A stretch of 64,000 nt of DNA from Closterium sp. Naga37s-1 (lineage: Eukaryota; Streptophyta; Zygnematophyceae; Desmidiales; Closteriaceae): NCBI GenBank assembly GCA_947471745.1, contig CANJKZ010000929.1, positions 682,001-746,000 of the forward strand. The letters run 5' to 3'. This document shows, in pieces, positions 23,111 through 33,108 of the stretch. Positions within the stretch are counted from its first letter, which is position 1. Every line of letters starts with the position of its first letter. The translations under genes and the position numbers were made by a program. The notes under the pieces are model-generated. The model did no database searches. It was not told where the DNA came from and worked only from the letters and a program-made list of their open reading frames with translations.

Positions 23111-23159
23111 ATCGAGAAAGTTACGAACGGTTAAAGTTCGTATGCTTTTGACATTTGGT

Positions 23160-23815
23160 CGTTCTCTAGCACTTATGCATCCAAGGGGCAAAACCGCAAG
23201 AATTTCACTAGCAAAATTTGTGAACAAAAGTTGATACAACATTGGCAACACAAAGTACATCAGAATGGGCATGCTAGTCGGTCGACTACTAGCGCAGCAT
23301 GGTCGACCGCATGCCAGCACGACTTGATCGGCCGCGCTCCAGCAGAGCAAAGTCGCGGCTTGCCAACGTTGCAAGTCCACGGTGTACCAACACTGCAGCA
23401 AGTCGACTGCACAGCGTTGCACCTGCAGGTCAACGATGCACCTGCTTCGCAGGTGCGTGCAGCTGGTTGGTGCACCACTCCTCATCACGTGCACAGCGCA
23501 GACGCCCAGGTCGACTCCACGCCAGTGACTACGCCTACAATCCACGTCAACCTTGGGATACCACTTCCAAGGTTGGCCTCGCAGAAATCACCCCGGCGAC
23601 ATTCGCACACTTCCGTAGAAGTCCATCGCCTGGGTAACACGGTCGACCGGGCAGTGGCCCCCATGCAAGTCGACCAGCCCGTCGACCAACTCGCCCACTG
23701 CTGCAGGTCGGCTGCACTCTTCACACCCGACCATGAGGTCGGCTCCTCCCAAGCGAGGACGGGGCCTACCACAACTTCCGTTGACAGCACCGACTATGAA
23801 AAGTTGTTCGATTGA
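23160..23815 (-). repeat. GTCGAC-rich dispersed repeat, copy 1 (inverted)
   Basis: Read on the minus strand, this segment aligns with 25534-26450 on the plus strand over most of its length. Shared landmarks are GTCAACGG followed by TCGC...GGTGTG, a block with TGCAGTGTTGG, a block with GCGGTCGAC, and TCTGATGTA then CCAAT.TTGT. The family is unknown, there is no convincing coding region, and GTCGAC sites are unusually dense. The two copies flank the copia-4 fragment. Confidence 0.75.
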
Positions 23816-24345
23816 CTCCATAAGGGGTATACACTTTTGGGGGGTTGGGAAATTTGTCACTTCTACTGTAGTTGCTGCAAAATGGTTGGGAGAAACCAAA
23901 CCAGGTTGGCAAGTGTGGCCAAGTTGGGTGAGGTGGATCTGAGAGGTTGGGAAAAAGACAAGGGTGAAAGTTGGGTTCCTATAGGGAGGGATTCTTGTGA
24001 GCATATGGGGTTTCCTTGGTTGATGACTCCCTTGGACCTTCCCTCTCGTCCTCCTCATCCCCTCCTACCCGGTTCTTGCACCTCTAATTTCTCTTGTATG
24101 GAACTTGTGAACTGTTGTGATTGAATTAAGTTTCTATGGCAGCTTACCCCCTAATGCGCCAAAAATCATAATTCAAGTTATACTTCATCTTTTGATACGA
24201 TTCAAATTGGCGAAACTCTAACTCTGCACTTTTCGTCGACGACGTTTCTTGTAATGTCGACTTTTCTGTCCAGAATTTTAGTCCAACGATTTTGAGTCAT
24301 TTTGGCCCTTAATCTTCCTAGACTACGTCCTTAATTTCTAAAAAG
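23816..24345. other. Probable 5' LTR/leader of copia-4
   Basis: No gene is seen. The segment lies between the GTCGAC-rich repeat and a primer-binding-site-like sequence at 24346. It is A/T-rich, carries a pyrimidine-rich block at 24010-24080, and is the expected position of the 5' LTR. LTR limits could not be set because no second copy exists in the window. Confidence 0.4.
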
Positions 24346-24579
24346 TGGTATCAGAACCGATTGAGGACCTTGTGAAGAGTCTACTGAGATATGAAGACCA
24401 TCCTAGACCCACCATGGCCGGTGGGCATGCCTAAGTGGATTTCTAGAGGTTGGATGTGACTTCCGCTAAGGGGAAACTCTGCCAAAATTTCGTTGGCACC
24501 GACACTTGTGGAAAATGTATAGGACTTCGTTGTGCACAGCAAAGGGGGGAGTTGAAACCTGAGATTGGTTGAAGAGAAG

Positions 24580-25390
24580 ATGAGTCAAGGAGGTGGAGAT
24601 GCAGCTCACAAGAAGAGTGAGCCACCACCATCCAAGATCCAGGCTTTGGATGGCTCCAATTACGAGGAATGGAGTGGGTGGATGAGTAGTGCCTTCAAAC
24701 AGTACAAGCTACTGAAGTTGGCTATGGGGGAAGAAAATATGCCGGAGGAAGGGGATGCCCATGATCGATGGATTGAGAAGAGCGCAGTGCCGTACGACCT
24801 TATCATCGATTTGATCAACAACGACAAGTTCCAGAACATCAAGGATTTGGTGGAGCAGGATGACTCTGGGCCAAATGCGTGGAAGCTGCTGCGCGACTCC
24901 ATTCAGCCCAATACAATGCCCATGGTGATTGTATTGGAGAAAGAGTTGGCTGCCCTCTCCATGCGGTCGGGCGATGTTGTGAAGCCGGTCCTTGACAAGA
25001 TCAAGGACACCTATGCGAGGATGGCAGCGGCGGACAGCATGGTGCAGCAGTGCACCAAGATCATCCCTGTGCTTGACAACTCATGGGACAACCTGATCCC
25101 CACCCTCAAAACTCAGTAGGACCAAGGACGCCTGAGTAGATACGGCAGCAGATTCTGCAGGAGGACTTCAACAGGCGCCACATAGGAGGTGGTGTTGCCA
25201 ACAACACTGCTGAAGAGTATGGAGCTACAGGAGGCAACAGAGGAAGAGGGGGTGGGAGAGGCCAATGCCGTGGGAGAGGCTTTGGCAGAGGGAGAGGCCG
25301 AGGTGACTACAATGAGGGGCATGGGAGCTCAAGGGGGAGGTGGCAACGGCTGTTCTCAAGGAATGGATGCCGAGAGCACTAAGTGAGTGC
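24580..25390 (+). pseudogene. Copia-4 gag
   Basis: The likely start is ATG at 24580 (MSQGGGDAAHKKSE). The protein has the UBN2-type capsid region of copia Gag, with LDGSNYEEWSGWMSSAF, LLRDSIQPNT and MVIVLEKELAALSMRSGD. It stops at 25117-25119, but the next frame continues the Gag with QQILQEDFNRRH (25144 onward) and an Arg-Gly-rich tail (GRGGGRGQCRGRGFGRG) to about 25370, so one frameshift interrupts it. Its layout resembles the copia-5 gag at 53736-54836. Confidence 0.82.
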
Positions 25391-25391
25391 G

Positions 25392-25533
25392 GACACAAGG
25401 TGAAGGTGATCCGCACAGACAATGGGGTAGAGTTCATTGGTGCTGATTTTGAGGCGGAGCTAAAGCAGAACAGGATCCAGCAGCTCACAGTGCCTTACAA
25501 CCCACAGCAGAATGGCGTGGCTGAGCGTTTCAA
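25392..25533 (+). pseudogene. Copia-4 integrase fragment
   Basis: The translation includes [20 protein letters not shown] and [15 protein letters not shown], the second Asp and the Glu of the copia integrase DDE core. The first Asp block is absent, and the frame runs into the GTCGAC-rich repeat after position 25533. Confidence 0.85.
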
Positions 25534-26450
25534 TCATGTCAACGGGAGTTGTTGTTGGTCTTATCCTCGCATGGGCGGATCCGAATTCATAGTCAGGTGT
25601 GTGGGGAGCGCACCCGATCAGCTGCAGTGGGCAACGCCGATTTGGGTACGCAGGTCGACGAGCTGTTCGACCTGCTCGATGCCTCTGCAACACCACCGAC
25701 GATGGGGAGTCGGCGATCGAATAGACCTGTTGGTCGACGAGGAGGGACGCCGACCTTGGGAGGCGCCGACGTCGACTTGGACAAGGGAGCTGGGGGGTGG
25801 CTCCGAACTGAAGAGCTCCTTTGGAGGTCGACCTGTGCAAGGCGTCGACTTGGTGACGCCGGCCAGAGGAGTGGCCGACTTAGTGAAGTCGGCCGGTGGT
25901 CGTCGACTTGGGCAATCGACGAGCACGTACAACTTTGTATTGACTTTCCCCGAGGAAGTCGACACTGACCTAGTGGTATCAGGGTTGACCAAGTTACCCG
26001 GGCGACAAATTTCTGCAGAGGAGTGCGACGGTCGCCCAGATGGTTCTGGCAAGGCATACATCGGCGTGGTATCCCGAGGTCGACGAGGAGGATCAGGTAC
26101 ATACATGAGCACGTGGTTGGCTTGGCGTCTGCACTGTGCACGTGACAGGGCACGGGACGCCAATCAACTGCGAGCACCTGCAAAGCGGGTGCACTGCTGT
26201 TCTACGGGAGCAATGCTGTCTAGCCGCAATGTTGCAGTGTTGGCACGCCGTCGACCTACAGCATTGGCAGAACACGACATTGCCCTGCTAGAGCACGGTT
26301 GACCAAGTCGTGTTGGAACGCGGTCGACTGTGTTGCGCTGGCAGTCGACCGACCTGCATGCTAGCTCTGATGTAGTCAGTCTTACCAATCTTGTTGCATT
26401 ATTCTGAACCATTGTTGCAAACATTTCCTTGTGAAACTCTTGCCAATTCT
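25534..26450 (+). repeat. GTCGAC-rich dispersed repeat, copy 2
   Basis: This is the plus-oriented partner of 23160-23815. Compared with copy 1 it has about 250 extra bases around 25700-26050. A long open frame crosses it (to 26302), but its composition follows the GTCGAC repetition and I see no known domain. Near 26362 it reads GCTCTGATG, reminiscent of an inverted primer-binding site, so an LTR-element origin is possible. Confidence 0.72.
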
Positions 26451-27039
26451 CCCCGTGAACTAGCAAGTAGTGAGCACACAAGAAAACGACTAAGGAGACA
26501 TCATGAGGCTCGCGAGTACAGGGAGACGCTCCCCTGGGCGGTCGTCGAGGCTGGCATCCGCGCTGTATGGGTGACGGAGCACCCTTCTTGGCCAGCTTCT
26601 CCTCGACCGGTGAACATTGCTGGCGGCGTCGACGTGGGCGTCCACGCCGGTGGTGACCAGGTCGGCAGCAGTGCGGAAGGCTGCAGGTTTCGTGAAGTTG
26701 CAGGTTGACTTCGGAAGACCTGCAGTTCGGTGCCACATGGCAGCACCAGGAACATTCGAGATTGAAGTGACATTCGGTTCGGTGAAATTCGAGTGTCGAA
26801 TTTCACCCCTTCGAAATGTTACTCGAACATTCGCGAGTGTACCGCGGTTCGAGGTTACTTGTGCGACTCGATGTTGATTGCATGCTATAAATCTGTTTGC
26901 TTTGTATTGCATGTTTCATACTGAAATCGAGAATCACTTTGTATGTGATACACTCGACTACAAAATCCAGAGAGATCCTACCCTTTGTCCTAGGAGCACT
27001 AGCAAGCGCATGAACGCCTAAAACTCCCTCGTTACTTAG
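26451..27039. other. No gene recognised
   Basis: There is no coding similarity. Around 26750-26880 the sequence repeats CGAAATTC/TTCGAGT motifs. CTATAAAT lies at 26884 with A/T-rich sequence behind it. This could be a decayed LTR, but no boundaries are visible. Confidence 0.4.
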
Positions 27040-27898
27040 GCGATCGAGATGATCTACGGCTCGTTGGAAAGCTAACAGAGGCTCTACTGATTAGAACAAT
27101 TCCCAGTTCCTGCAAAGTAGAGGAGAGTCCTTTACTACACTGACGAGGTAGTGAAGTGCGCGGTAGAGCTCCGCCATGTGTTCTGCTTCAGGCTTCTTGA
27201 GGTAGGTAGCTCGAGAGTTGGCTCGCTGAGTATGATAGGTCCGGCCGGCAGGTGACGGTTGCGAAGAGTAGGCATCCCAACTTTTGTTGATAATCGCGTA
27301 TGCCTGCGGGTTTGAGCGGAGCTGTTGTTTCCTTGTGATTTCCGGCGGTGTAGCAGTATGGCATAGAGATAGCGGCTGGGGTAAGTCCGAAGCGCTTGGC
27401 GATGGTGTCGGCGTATTTCGCGGCGCTGAGGTAGATCGCGTTCTCTCCTTCTTGTATGTTGAGCCCGAGATACTGTGTTACGCTGGAGGAGACGGTGAGT
27501 GTGAGATCCCGCTGCAGCTCCCCTTCGAACCAGATCGTGATGCCGTCGGTCGAGCCAATGTAGAGCAGATCGTCCACGTAGACGATGAGCAGGATGTAGT
27601 CGGTCCCTTTCGTGAGTTGGTACATGCCTTGGTCGTGCCGTAGTTGGCGGAATCCGATGCGGATTAGTCGGGCGTGTAGGTACTGCTGCCACAGCCTTGG
27701 AGCTTGCTTGATACTGTACATGGATTTCAGCAACTGACTGACATGATTAGGGTCTGCGTTAGAGCCATGCGGTTGCTCGACGAAAATCTTAGCATCAACG
27801 GGAGTGTAGAGAAAGGCGTTGGCGACATCGATTTGTCGGAGCTTCTTTCGCTTCATGGCAGCTATCGCGAGGAGAATCCACAGTGAGGTGTGTCGGCT
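27040..27898 (-). pseudogene. Copia-3 RT, C-terminal half
   Basis: The translation reads HTSLWILLAIAAMKRKKLRQ then IDVANAFLYTPVDAKIFVEQ, with an intact catalytic LLIVYVDDLLYIG and the thumb region QYLGLNIQEGEN. CRPDLSYSASQLSSYL follows. The frame breaks near 27185, and the remaining RNase H is lost. Confidence 0.9.
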
Positions 27899-27960
27899 GA
27901 CCGGCGCGAATGTTTTGATGAAGTCTCGTTCGTGCTCTTGGTCGAAACCGCGTACGACCC
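27899..27960 (-). repeat. 62-bp flanking direct repeat, left copy
   Basis: It is identical to 35198-35259. The sequence is copia-3 RT code (RGFDQEHERDFIKTFAPV on the minus strand) and lies immediately before the 5' LTR of the intact copia. See the finding on the unusual duplication. Confidence 0.97.
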
Positions 27961-28095
27961 TGTCAGAACATATATATAGCTTATCCTGTTGTGTAGGCTA
28001 TAGTGGGGTATCCCATAGGGGGTACAACCCAATTAGGGTTTCCTATATGTACTCACTTCATTCATAGTTCATCCATTCGCTTTCTCCTTTTCTCA
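27961..28095 (+). repeat. 5' LTR of the intact copia
   Basis: This 135-bp LTR starts TGTCAGAAC, ends TTTTCTCA and contains AATTAGGGTTTCC (the reverse complement holds the telo-box-like AAACCCTAA). The primer-binding site follows directly. Confidence 0.93.
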
Positions 28096-28107
28096 TGGAA
28101 TCAGAGC
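28096..28107 (+). other. Primer-binding site of the intact copia
   Basis: TGGAATCAGAGC matches the usual initiator-Met tRNA primer site TGGTATCAGAGC with one mismatch and starts exactly at the LTR end. Confidence 0.85.
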
Positions 28108-28194
28108 AGGTCCCCTCCTAGGGACTGTTTCTAGGGCCCACCGAAGCGCGCCCCGAGGCGCGCTTTCTTTTTTTTTAGCGACCCTCCGTGTCGC

Positions 28195-28890
28195 CCCTAG
28201 CGGCCCGTTGCGCCGCCCTCACCTACGCGGCCCCACCGCCCTCACGTCGCGGCCCCGCCGCCCTCACGTCGCGGCCTCGCCGCCCTTGCCTACGCGGCCC
28301 CGCCGCCCTCACCTGCGCGGCCCCGCCGCCCTCACGTTGCGGCCCCGCCGCCCTCACTTCGCGGCCCCGCCGCCCTCACCTACGCGGCCTCGCCGCCCTT
28401 GCCTACGCGGCCCCGCTGCCCTCACCTTCGCGGCCCCGCCGCCCTCACTTCGCGGCCCCGCCGCCCTCACCTACGCGGCCCCGCCGCCCTCACTTCGCGG
28501 CCCCGCCGCCCTCACCTACGCGGCCTCGCCGCCCTTGCCTTCGCGGCCTTGCCGCCCTCACCTACGCGGCCCCGGCGCCCCACTTCGCGGCCCAGCCGCC
28601 TATCCTCACCGGCCCCGCCGCCTATCCCCACCGGCCCCGCCGCCTACGACCGCCGAGCCGCCCTGCCGCCGAGCCGCCCAGCAGCCGAGCCGCCCAGGAG
28701 CCGAGCCGCCCTGCTGCCGAGCCGCCCTGCCGCCGAGTCGCCCGGGAGCCGAGCCGCCGAGCCGCCCTGCCGCCGAGCCGCCCTGCCGCCGAGCCGCCCG
28801 GGAGCCGAGCCGCCCAGCAGCCGAGCCGCCGAGCCGCCCAGCCGCCGGGCCGCCCTACTGCCGAGCCGCCCGACCTGCCCTGCCTGGTGA
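28195..28890 (+). repeat. GC-rich tandem repeats in the copia leader
   Basis: From 28195 to about 28610 a unit of 22-24 bp containing GCGGCCCCGCCGCCCTCACC repeats about 17 times. From 28640 to 28870 a 12-15-bp unit based on GAGCCGCCCTGCC repeats. Long overlapping open frames result from the absence of A/T-rich stops, and there is no known domain. The block fills the space between primer-binding site and gag start. Confidence 0.9.
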
Positions 28891-28953
28891 GCACAGCACC
28901 ACTGTTACTGCGTGCCCCTCCCCTACTGCTTGCACTGCTACACTGTCGTCGTC

Positions 28954-31900
28954 ATGGCTACCCCTAGTGTCCTCGCTTTTGACGCTGAGGGTCGAGCCAT
29001 TGACTTTGAGGTCTGGGTCGACGACCTGCAGCTGTTCTTACAGTGCGATAGGACGGACGGTCTTTCCCTCTTTGACCTCACCTCTGGCGCCTCTCCTGCC
29101 CCTGCTGCTGATGCTGACCCCACTGTTCGCTCTCAGTGGGCCACCCGCGATGCTGCTGCACGTCTTGCTGTGCGTCGCCACCTGCCTACCACTGAGCGCG
29201 CGCACTTTAGTCAGTACAAGAGTGCTCAGACCTTGTACGACGCTGTAGTTGCGCGCTACTCTTCCCCTGCCACTGCTGCCCTGAGCCGCCTCATGCTACC
29301 GTACCTCTTTCCTGACCTTGCTGCCTTTCCCACTGTCGCTGACCTCATTACGCACCTCCGCACTAGTGACACTCGCTACCGCGCCGCCCTTCCTGCTGAG
29401 TTCTGCGCCAAGAACCCCCCCCCCATGTACATCACTCTCTATTACATAGTCACACGCCTCCCTGACTCCCTTCACGTAGTCAGGGACCACTTCCTCTCAG
29501 TCTGTCCCACCACTCTCACTGTCGATCTCCTCGAGAAGTCCCTCCTGGCGGCGGAGAAGAGCATCGTCGCTGTAGGAGCCTCTCGTGGTGACCCTCGCAC
29601 CCCCATCTTTGAGGGGTGTTCTCCTTCCCCCCTGCTGCCCTCTGTTGCCTCTGCTGCTGCTGCCGACCTGCTTGGTCTTGAGTCGGTCTGCGCGGCGTCT
29701 GCCCCTAGCGGGAGACGCCGCCCTGGCAGGGGCAAGGGGGGCAAGGGCGCGGGTGGAACTGGAGGGGGCGGTGGAGGTGGCGGTGGAGGCGGCGGAGGGA
29801 GTGGGAGTGGCGGTGGGAGTGGTGGCGGGGGCGGTGGTGGCGGTGGCAGCAGCGGAGGAGGAGGCGGTGGTGGCGGCAGCGGTGGGAGCGGAGGCAGCGG
29901 TGGTGGTGGAGGTGGAGGAGGCGGTGGCGGAGGGGGTGGAGCTGGTCGGGGTGGTGCCCCGCAGCGTAGCGGCTCTGGTGGTGGCCAGCGTCAGCAGCAG
30001 CAGCAGCAGCAGCAGCGTTCGCGGGACATCCCCCCGCCCCAGCAGCTCCGTGAGTGGTACACGCAGCGTCAGCGGGGTGGGGGTTTTGGTCCGTGCACCT
30101 ACGTCCTTCGTTCCGGCGACCGCGCGGGTGAGCAGTGTGGGGGTGCCCACCCCACCCAGCGCTGCTTTGGCCGCCTGACGGACGCTTGGCGTCAGCAGTT
30201 CCCCGAGGCTAGTGAGATTCCCCGTTGGGGAGAGCTGTCTAGGGCTGGCGTAGCTATCTTTGATCTTGACTTTGATGCTATCCTTGCTGCCATGTATGCT
30301 GTGACTATTAGTGAGGAGGGTGACTGTTACCGGTGTTTCCCGCCCGACCCGGGCATTGGTACTGCTGCGCTAGGTACTTCTGCGGCTGCTGCTCTAGGTG
30401 CCAGTGCGTCTGCACTCTCAGGTACTGGTGAGGCTGCGCTCTCAGGTACTGCGTCGGCTTCGGCCTCCCTCACCTTCACGCTTGACTCAGGGGCTTCTCG
30501 CTCCTTCTTTCGAGACCGCACCACACTCACGCCGCTTGGCCGGCCGGTTGCAGTCTCCCTGGCTGACCCCTCTGGGGGTCCTGTCCTCTCTCACTTCTCC
30601 ACTGTCCTCCCGTGTCCGGCTGCCCCCTCGGGCACCTTGTCTGGTCTGTACCTCCCCTCGTTCTCGACGAACTTGGTGAGTGGTGCTGACCTGCAGGATG
30701 CGGGGGTTCACCAGTTTACTCCTGCGAGTCAGCGGGTGACCCACTGCTCGGACGCCCGCACAGGCCGACACCTGGCCACGTTTTCGCGTCGGCCGGGGTC
30801 GAGTCTCTACACCCTGACCACTGAGTCTCCTCCTGTCCCTGCGTCTGGCCAGGTAGCTGCGTCGGGTCAGGTGTTTGCTGCTGCGTCCAGGTCTGGTCCT
30901 GAGTCTGCCCCCTGCTCGTGTCGCCGCCTGTCTCAGGAGACTCTCCTGTGGCACCACCGTCTTGGCCACCCCTCCTTGCCTCGTCTTCGGGGCATGGCTT
31001 CCCGTGTCCTTGTCTCTGGTCTTCCCCGGTCTCTCCCTCCCCTTCCTTCGGGACCCGGACCTTCCTGTGTCCCCTGTGTCGAGGGGCGGCTCCGGGCTGC
31101 CCCTCACTCCTCCCAGTTTCCCCCGACAGAGGCTCCTCTGCAGACGCTTCACATGGACGTGTGGGGCCCGGCCCGCGTCCGTGGGCAGGGTCACGAGCGC
31201 TACTTCCTGCTGGTGGTTGACGACTACTCGCGTTACACCACAGTCTTCCCCTTGCGCAGCAAGGGTGATGTCACTGAGGTGTTGATCGACTGGATCCGCG
31301 CAGCTCGTCTCCAGCTCAGGAGGAGCTTCGGCTCGGACTTTCCTGTTCTGCGTCTGCACTCTGACCGAGGTGGAGAGTTCTCCTCTGGCCTTTTGCGAGC
31401 CTACTGTCGTGCACGAGGCATCCGCCAGACCTTTACGCTTCCGGACTCTCCACAGCAAAATGGGATTGCTGAGCGCCGCATTGGCATGGTCATGGACGTC
31501 GCTCGTACGTCCATGATGCATGCGGCTGCCCCCCATTTTCTGTGGCCGTTTGCGGTTCGGTACGCGGCGCATCAGATCAACCTTCACCCCAGGGTCTCCC
31601 GGCCGGAGACCTCCCCAGCTCTGCTGTGGACGGGGAAGGTCGGCGATGCGTCTGCGTTCCGTGTCCGGGGATCTCGGGCGTTTGTCCGCGACTTGTCTGC
31701 GGACAAGCTGTCCCCTCGTGCTGCTCCCTGTGTCTTCCTCGGCTTCCCCCCTGACGCCCCAGGGTGGCAGTTCTACCACCCCTCCTCTCGTCATGTTCTG
31801 TCCTCCCAGGACGTCACGTTCGACGAGTCAGTCCCCTTCTACCGCCTCTTCCCCTACCGCACTCCTTCCCTCCCCCCGCCACCGCACTTCCTTGTGCCAG

Positions 31901-33108
31901 GTCCCCCCCCGGTAGACCCCCTTCCCCCTCAGGGTCCTGCCCCTTCAGGTGTGTCCCAGGTAGACGCGGTCGAGCCGGTCGAGGTTGCTGGTGACTCTGG
32001 TCCTGCTGCGGGTGCTGAGCCTGGGGGTGCTGACTCTGGGGGTGCTACGCGCGTGGGTGCTGAGCCTGGGGGTGCTGAGCCTGGGGGTGCTGAGTCTGGG
32101 GGTGCTGAGCCTGGGGGTACTGCGACTGGGGGGGCTGCGCCTGGGGGTGCGGAGTCTGGGGGTGCTGAGCCTGGGGGTGCTGCGACTGGGGGTGCTGAGC
32201 CAGGGGGTGCTGCGTCTGGAGCTGCTGAGCCTGGAGCTGCGGAGCCTGCGGCCACTGGACCTCCCCTTGTGGCGTCTGGCGGTGGGGGACCTGGCGGTTC
32301 TCCGGGTGCTTCGCCTCGGCGGGAGCCCCTCTCTCCACAGGAGCTGCGCGAGTGGTTTGCTCGCCGCTGGAGACGTACTGCTGGAGCTGGAGCTTCTTCG
32401 GCTGCTGAGGGTACTTGTGCCGCTGGTCCCGGAGCTGCTGGGCCCTCGGGTCCGCCTGGAGCTGGAGCTGCTGCGGGTGTTGGTGCTGAGACTGCTGCTG
32501 TCCTTCCTGGCGGTGGCCCTGCTGCGGGTGCTGCTGGTGCTGCTGGAGGTCCTCCCGCTGGAGGTGCGGTTGGCGCTGGTGCTGCTGCTGAGGGTGCTGT
32601 CCCTGCTGTGTCTGGAGTCGCCGCGCGGCCTCGGCCGTACTTCGTTCCCCTCCTACAGCAGGTTCTTGGTCTTTCTCCTCCTGCAGCGTGTCCACCGCCT
32701 GTTCAGTCACAGTCCCAGTTAGAGCCCGCCTCCCCACTTCCTGCTCCCTCTCCTTACACTGGTCCCACTGGAGGTCTTGCTGAGCGTCGTGAGCCTGCGT
32801 CTCGTCCTGCGTCGCCTGTTCGTGCTGCTCGCGCTAGTGGTCGCGGTTCGCGTCAGCGTCCTCCTCCTGTCCCTGGCACGCACCGGATGTCTTTGCGTCC
32901 GTCCACTGCTCCTCTGCGTGCCCTTTGCCTTCTCCTCCTGAGTCCTCCCTTCCTGCACTTACCGACCCAGAGTCCGACTCTCTTCGTGCTGCTAGTCCTA
33001 CTGTCACACGTCTCCTTGCTTCTGTCGTCACTGACCCCTCTTTTGAGTCCACTGCTGCGTCTGCGCTTGTTGCTGAGCTCGTCGACTTTGCTGCTCGCTG
33101 TCGTCTAG
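28954..33108 (+). CDS. Copia Gag-protease-integrase polyprotein
   Basis: The start is taken at ATG 28954 (MATPSVLAFDAEGRA), 42 nt after an upstream in-frame ATG. Gag has the copia capsid region (ERAHFSQYKSAQTLYDAVVA), then a Gly-rich tract of about 75 residues, a Gln run and PPQQLREWYTQR. No complete CCHC knuckle is seen. The protease site is DSGAS at residue 511. The pre-integrase zinc region is WHHRLGHPSLPRLR with CVPC. The integrase core has D735 (HMDVWGP), D804 (HSDRGGEF) and E840 (NGIAERR), a proper D,D35E arrangement. A Gly-Ala-Glu repeat linker and a second block PQELREWFARR follow. The true frame is left near 32905-32925, so the last roughly 60 residues before the stop at 33108 are out of frame. 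Confidence 0.93.
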   Translation: MATPSVLAFDAEGRAIDFEVWVDDLQLFLQCDRTDGLSLFDLTSGASPAPAADADPTVRSQWATRDAAARLAVRRHLPTTERAHFSQYKSAQTLYDAVVARYSSPATAALSRLMLPYLFPDLAAFPTVADLITHLRTSDTRYRAALPAEFCAKNPPPMYITLYYIVTRLPDSLHVVRDHFLSVCPTTLTVDLLEKSLLAAEKSIVAVGASRGDPRTPIFEGCSPSPLLPSVASAAAADLLGLESVCAASAPSGRRRPGRGKGGKGAGGTGGGGGGGGGGGGGSGSGGGSGGGGGGGGGSSGGGGGGGGSGGSGGSGGGGGGGGGGGGGGAGRGGAPQRSGSGGGQRQQQQQQQQRSRDIPPPQQLREWYTQRQRGGGFGPCTYVLRSGDRAGEQCGGAHPTQRCFGRLTDAWRQQFPEASEIPRWGELSRAGVAIFDLDFDAILAAMYAVTISEEGDCYRCFPPDPGIGTAALGTSAAAALGASASALSGTGEAALSGTASASASLTFTLDSGASRSFFRDRTTLTPLGRPVAVSLADPSGGPVLSHFSTVLPCPAAPSGTLSGLYLPSFSTNLVSGADLQDAGVHQFTPASQRVTHCSDARTGRHLATFSRRPGSSLYTLTTESPPVPASGQVAASGQVFAAASRSGPESAPCSCRRLSQETLLWHHRLGHPSLPRLRGMASRVLVSGLPRSLPPLPSGPGPSCVPCVEGRLRAAPHSSQFPPTEAPLQTLHMDVWGPARVRGQGHERYFLLVVDDYSRYTTVFPLRSKGDVTEVLIDWIRAARLQLRRSFGSDFPVLRLHSDRGGEFSSGLLRAYCRARGIRQTFTLPDSPQQNGIAERRIGMVMDVARTSMMHAAAPHFLWPFAVRYAAHQINLHPRVSRPETSPALLWTGKVGDASAFRVRGSRAFVRDLSADKLSPRAAPCVFLGFPPDAPGWQFYHPSSRHVLSSQDVTFDESVPFYRLFPYRTPSLPPPPHFLVPGPPPVDPLPPQGPAPSGVSQVDAVEPVEVAGDSGPAAGAEPGGADSGGATRVGAEPGGAEPGGAESGGAEPGGTATGGAAPGGAESGGAEPGGAATGGAEPGGAASGAAEPGAAEPAATGPPLVASGGGGPGGSPGASPRREPLSPQELREWFARRWRRTAGAGASSAAEGTCAAGPGAAGPSGPPGAGAAAGVGAETAAVLPGGGPAAGAAGAAGGPPAGGAVGAGAAAEGAVPAVSGVAARPRPYFVPLLQQVLGLSPPAACPPPVQSQSQLEPASPLPAPSPYTGPTGGLAERREPASRPASPVRAARASGRGSRQRPPPVPGTHRMSLRPSTAPLRALCLLLLSPPFLHLPTQSPTLFVLLVLLSHVSLLLSSLTPLLSPLLRLRLLLSSSTLLLAVV
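29737..29960 (+). repeat. GGT/GGC repeat coding poly-glycine; dense G-runs
   Basis: About 220 bp of GGN codons in Gag, almost only Gly with a few Ser and Ala, is followed by a (CAG)n block at 29993-30015. The plus strand has many closely spaced runs of three to five G, which could fold into G-quadruplexes in the genomic RNA. Such a tract is also prone to length change and assembly error. Confidence 0.88.
32011..32260 (+). repeat. 15-bp repeat coding the Gly-Ala-Glu-Pro linker
   Basis: The unit GGGGGTGCTGAGCCT repeats about 15 times between integrase and RT, coding GGAEP/GGAES. The same linker in copia-1 is a 9-bp Gly-Ala repeat, so the linker evolves by slippage while its composition is kept. 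Confidence 0.9.

Larger units (their letters stand above)
20702..23115 (-). mobile_element. Decayed, 5'-truncated Ty1/copia element, copia-2
   Basis: The element reads on the minus strand: RT (22942-22240), RNase H (22240-21457), 3' UTR, PPT (CTATAGGGGTG) and a 149-bp 3' LTR at 20702-20850. A 347-bp miniature LTR element is inserted in the 3' UTR at 20908-21254. Gag, protease and integrase are missing; the similarity stops near 23115, before the GTCGAC-rich repeat. The LTR abuts copia-1, so copia-2 probably inserted into it. The left flank is AAAAG, and its partner is lost with the 5' end. Confidence 0.83.
24346..25533 (+). mobile_element. Truncated Ty1/copia element, copia-4
   Basis: A primer-binding-site-like TGGTATCAGAAC (24346-24357, one mismatch to the usual form) is followed by gag (24580 onward) and then directly by the C-terminal part of an integrase core (about 25392-25533). 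Protease, the first half of integrase and everything after it are missing. The right edge is the GTCGAC-rich repeat, whose sequence starts inside the integrase frame. Confidence 0.78.

Noticed and set aside
28188..29248. Pro/Arg-rich open frames in the leader of the intact copia
   Set aside because: They follow the 22-24-bp GC repeat in all frames and lie ahead of the real gag start.
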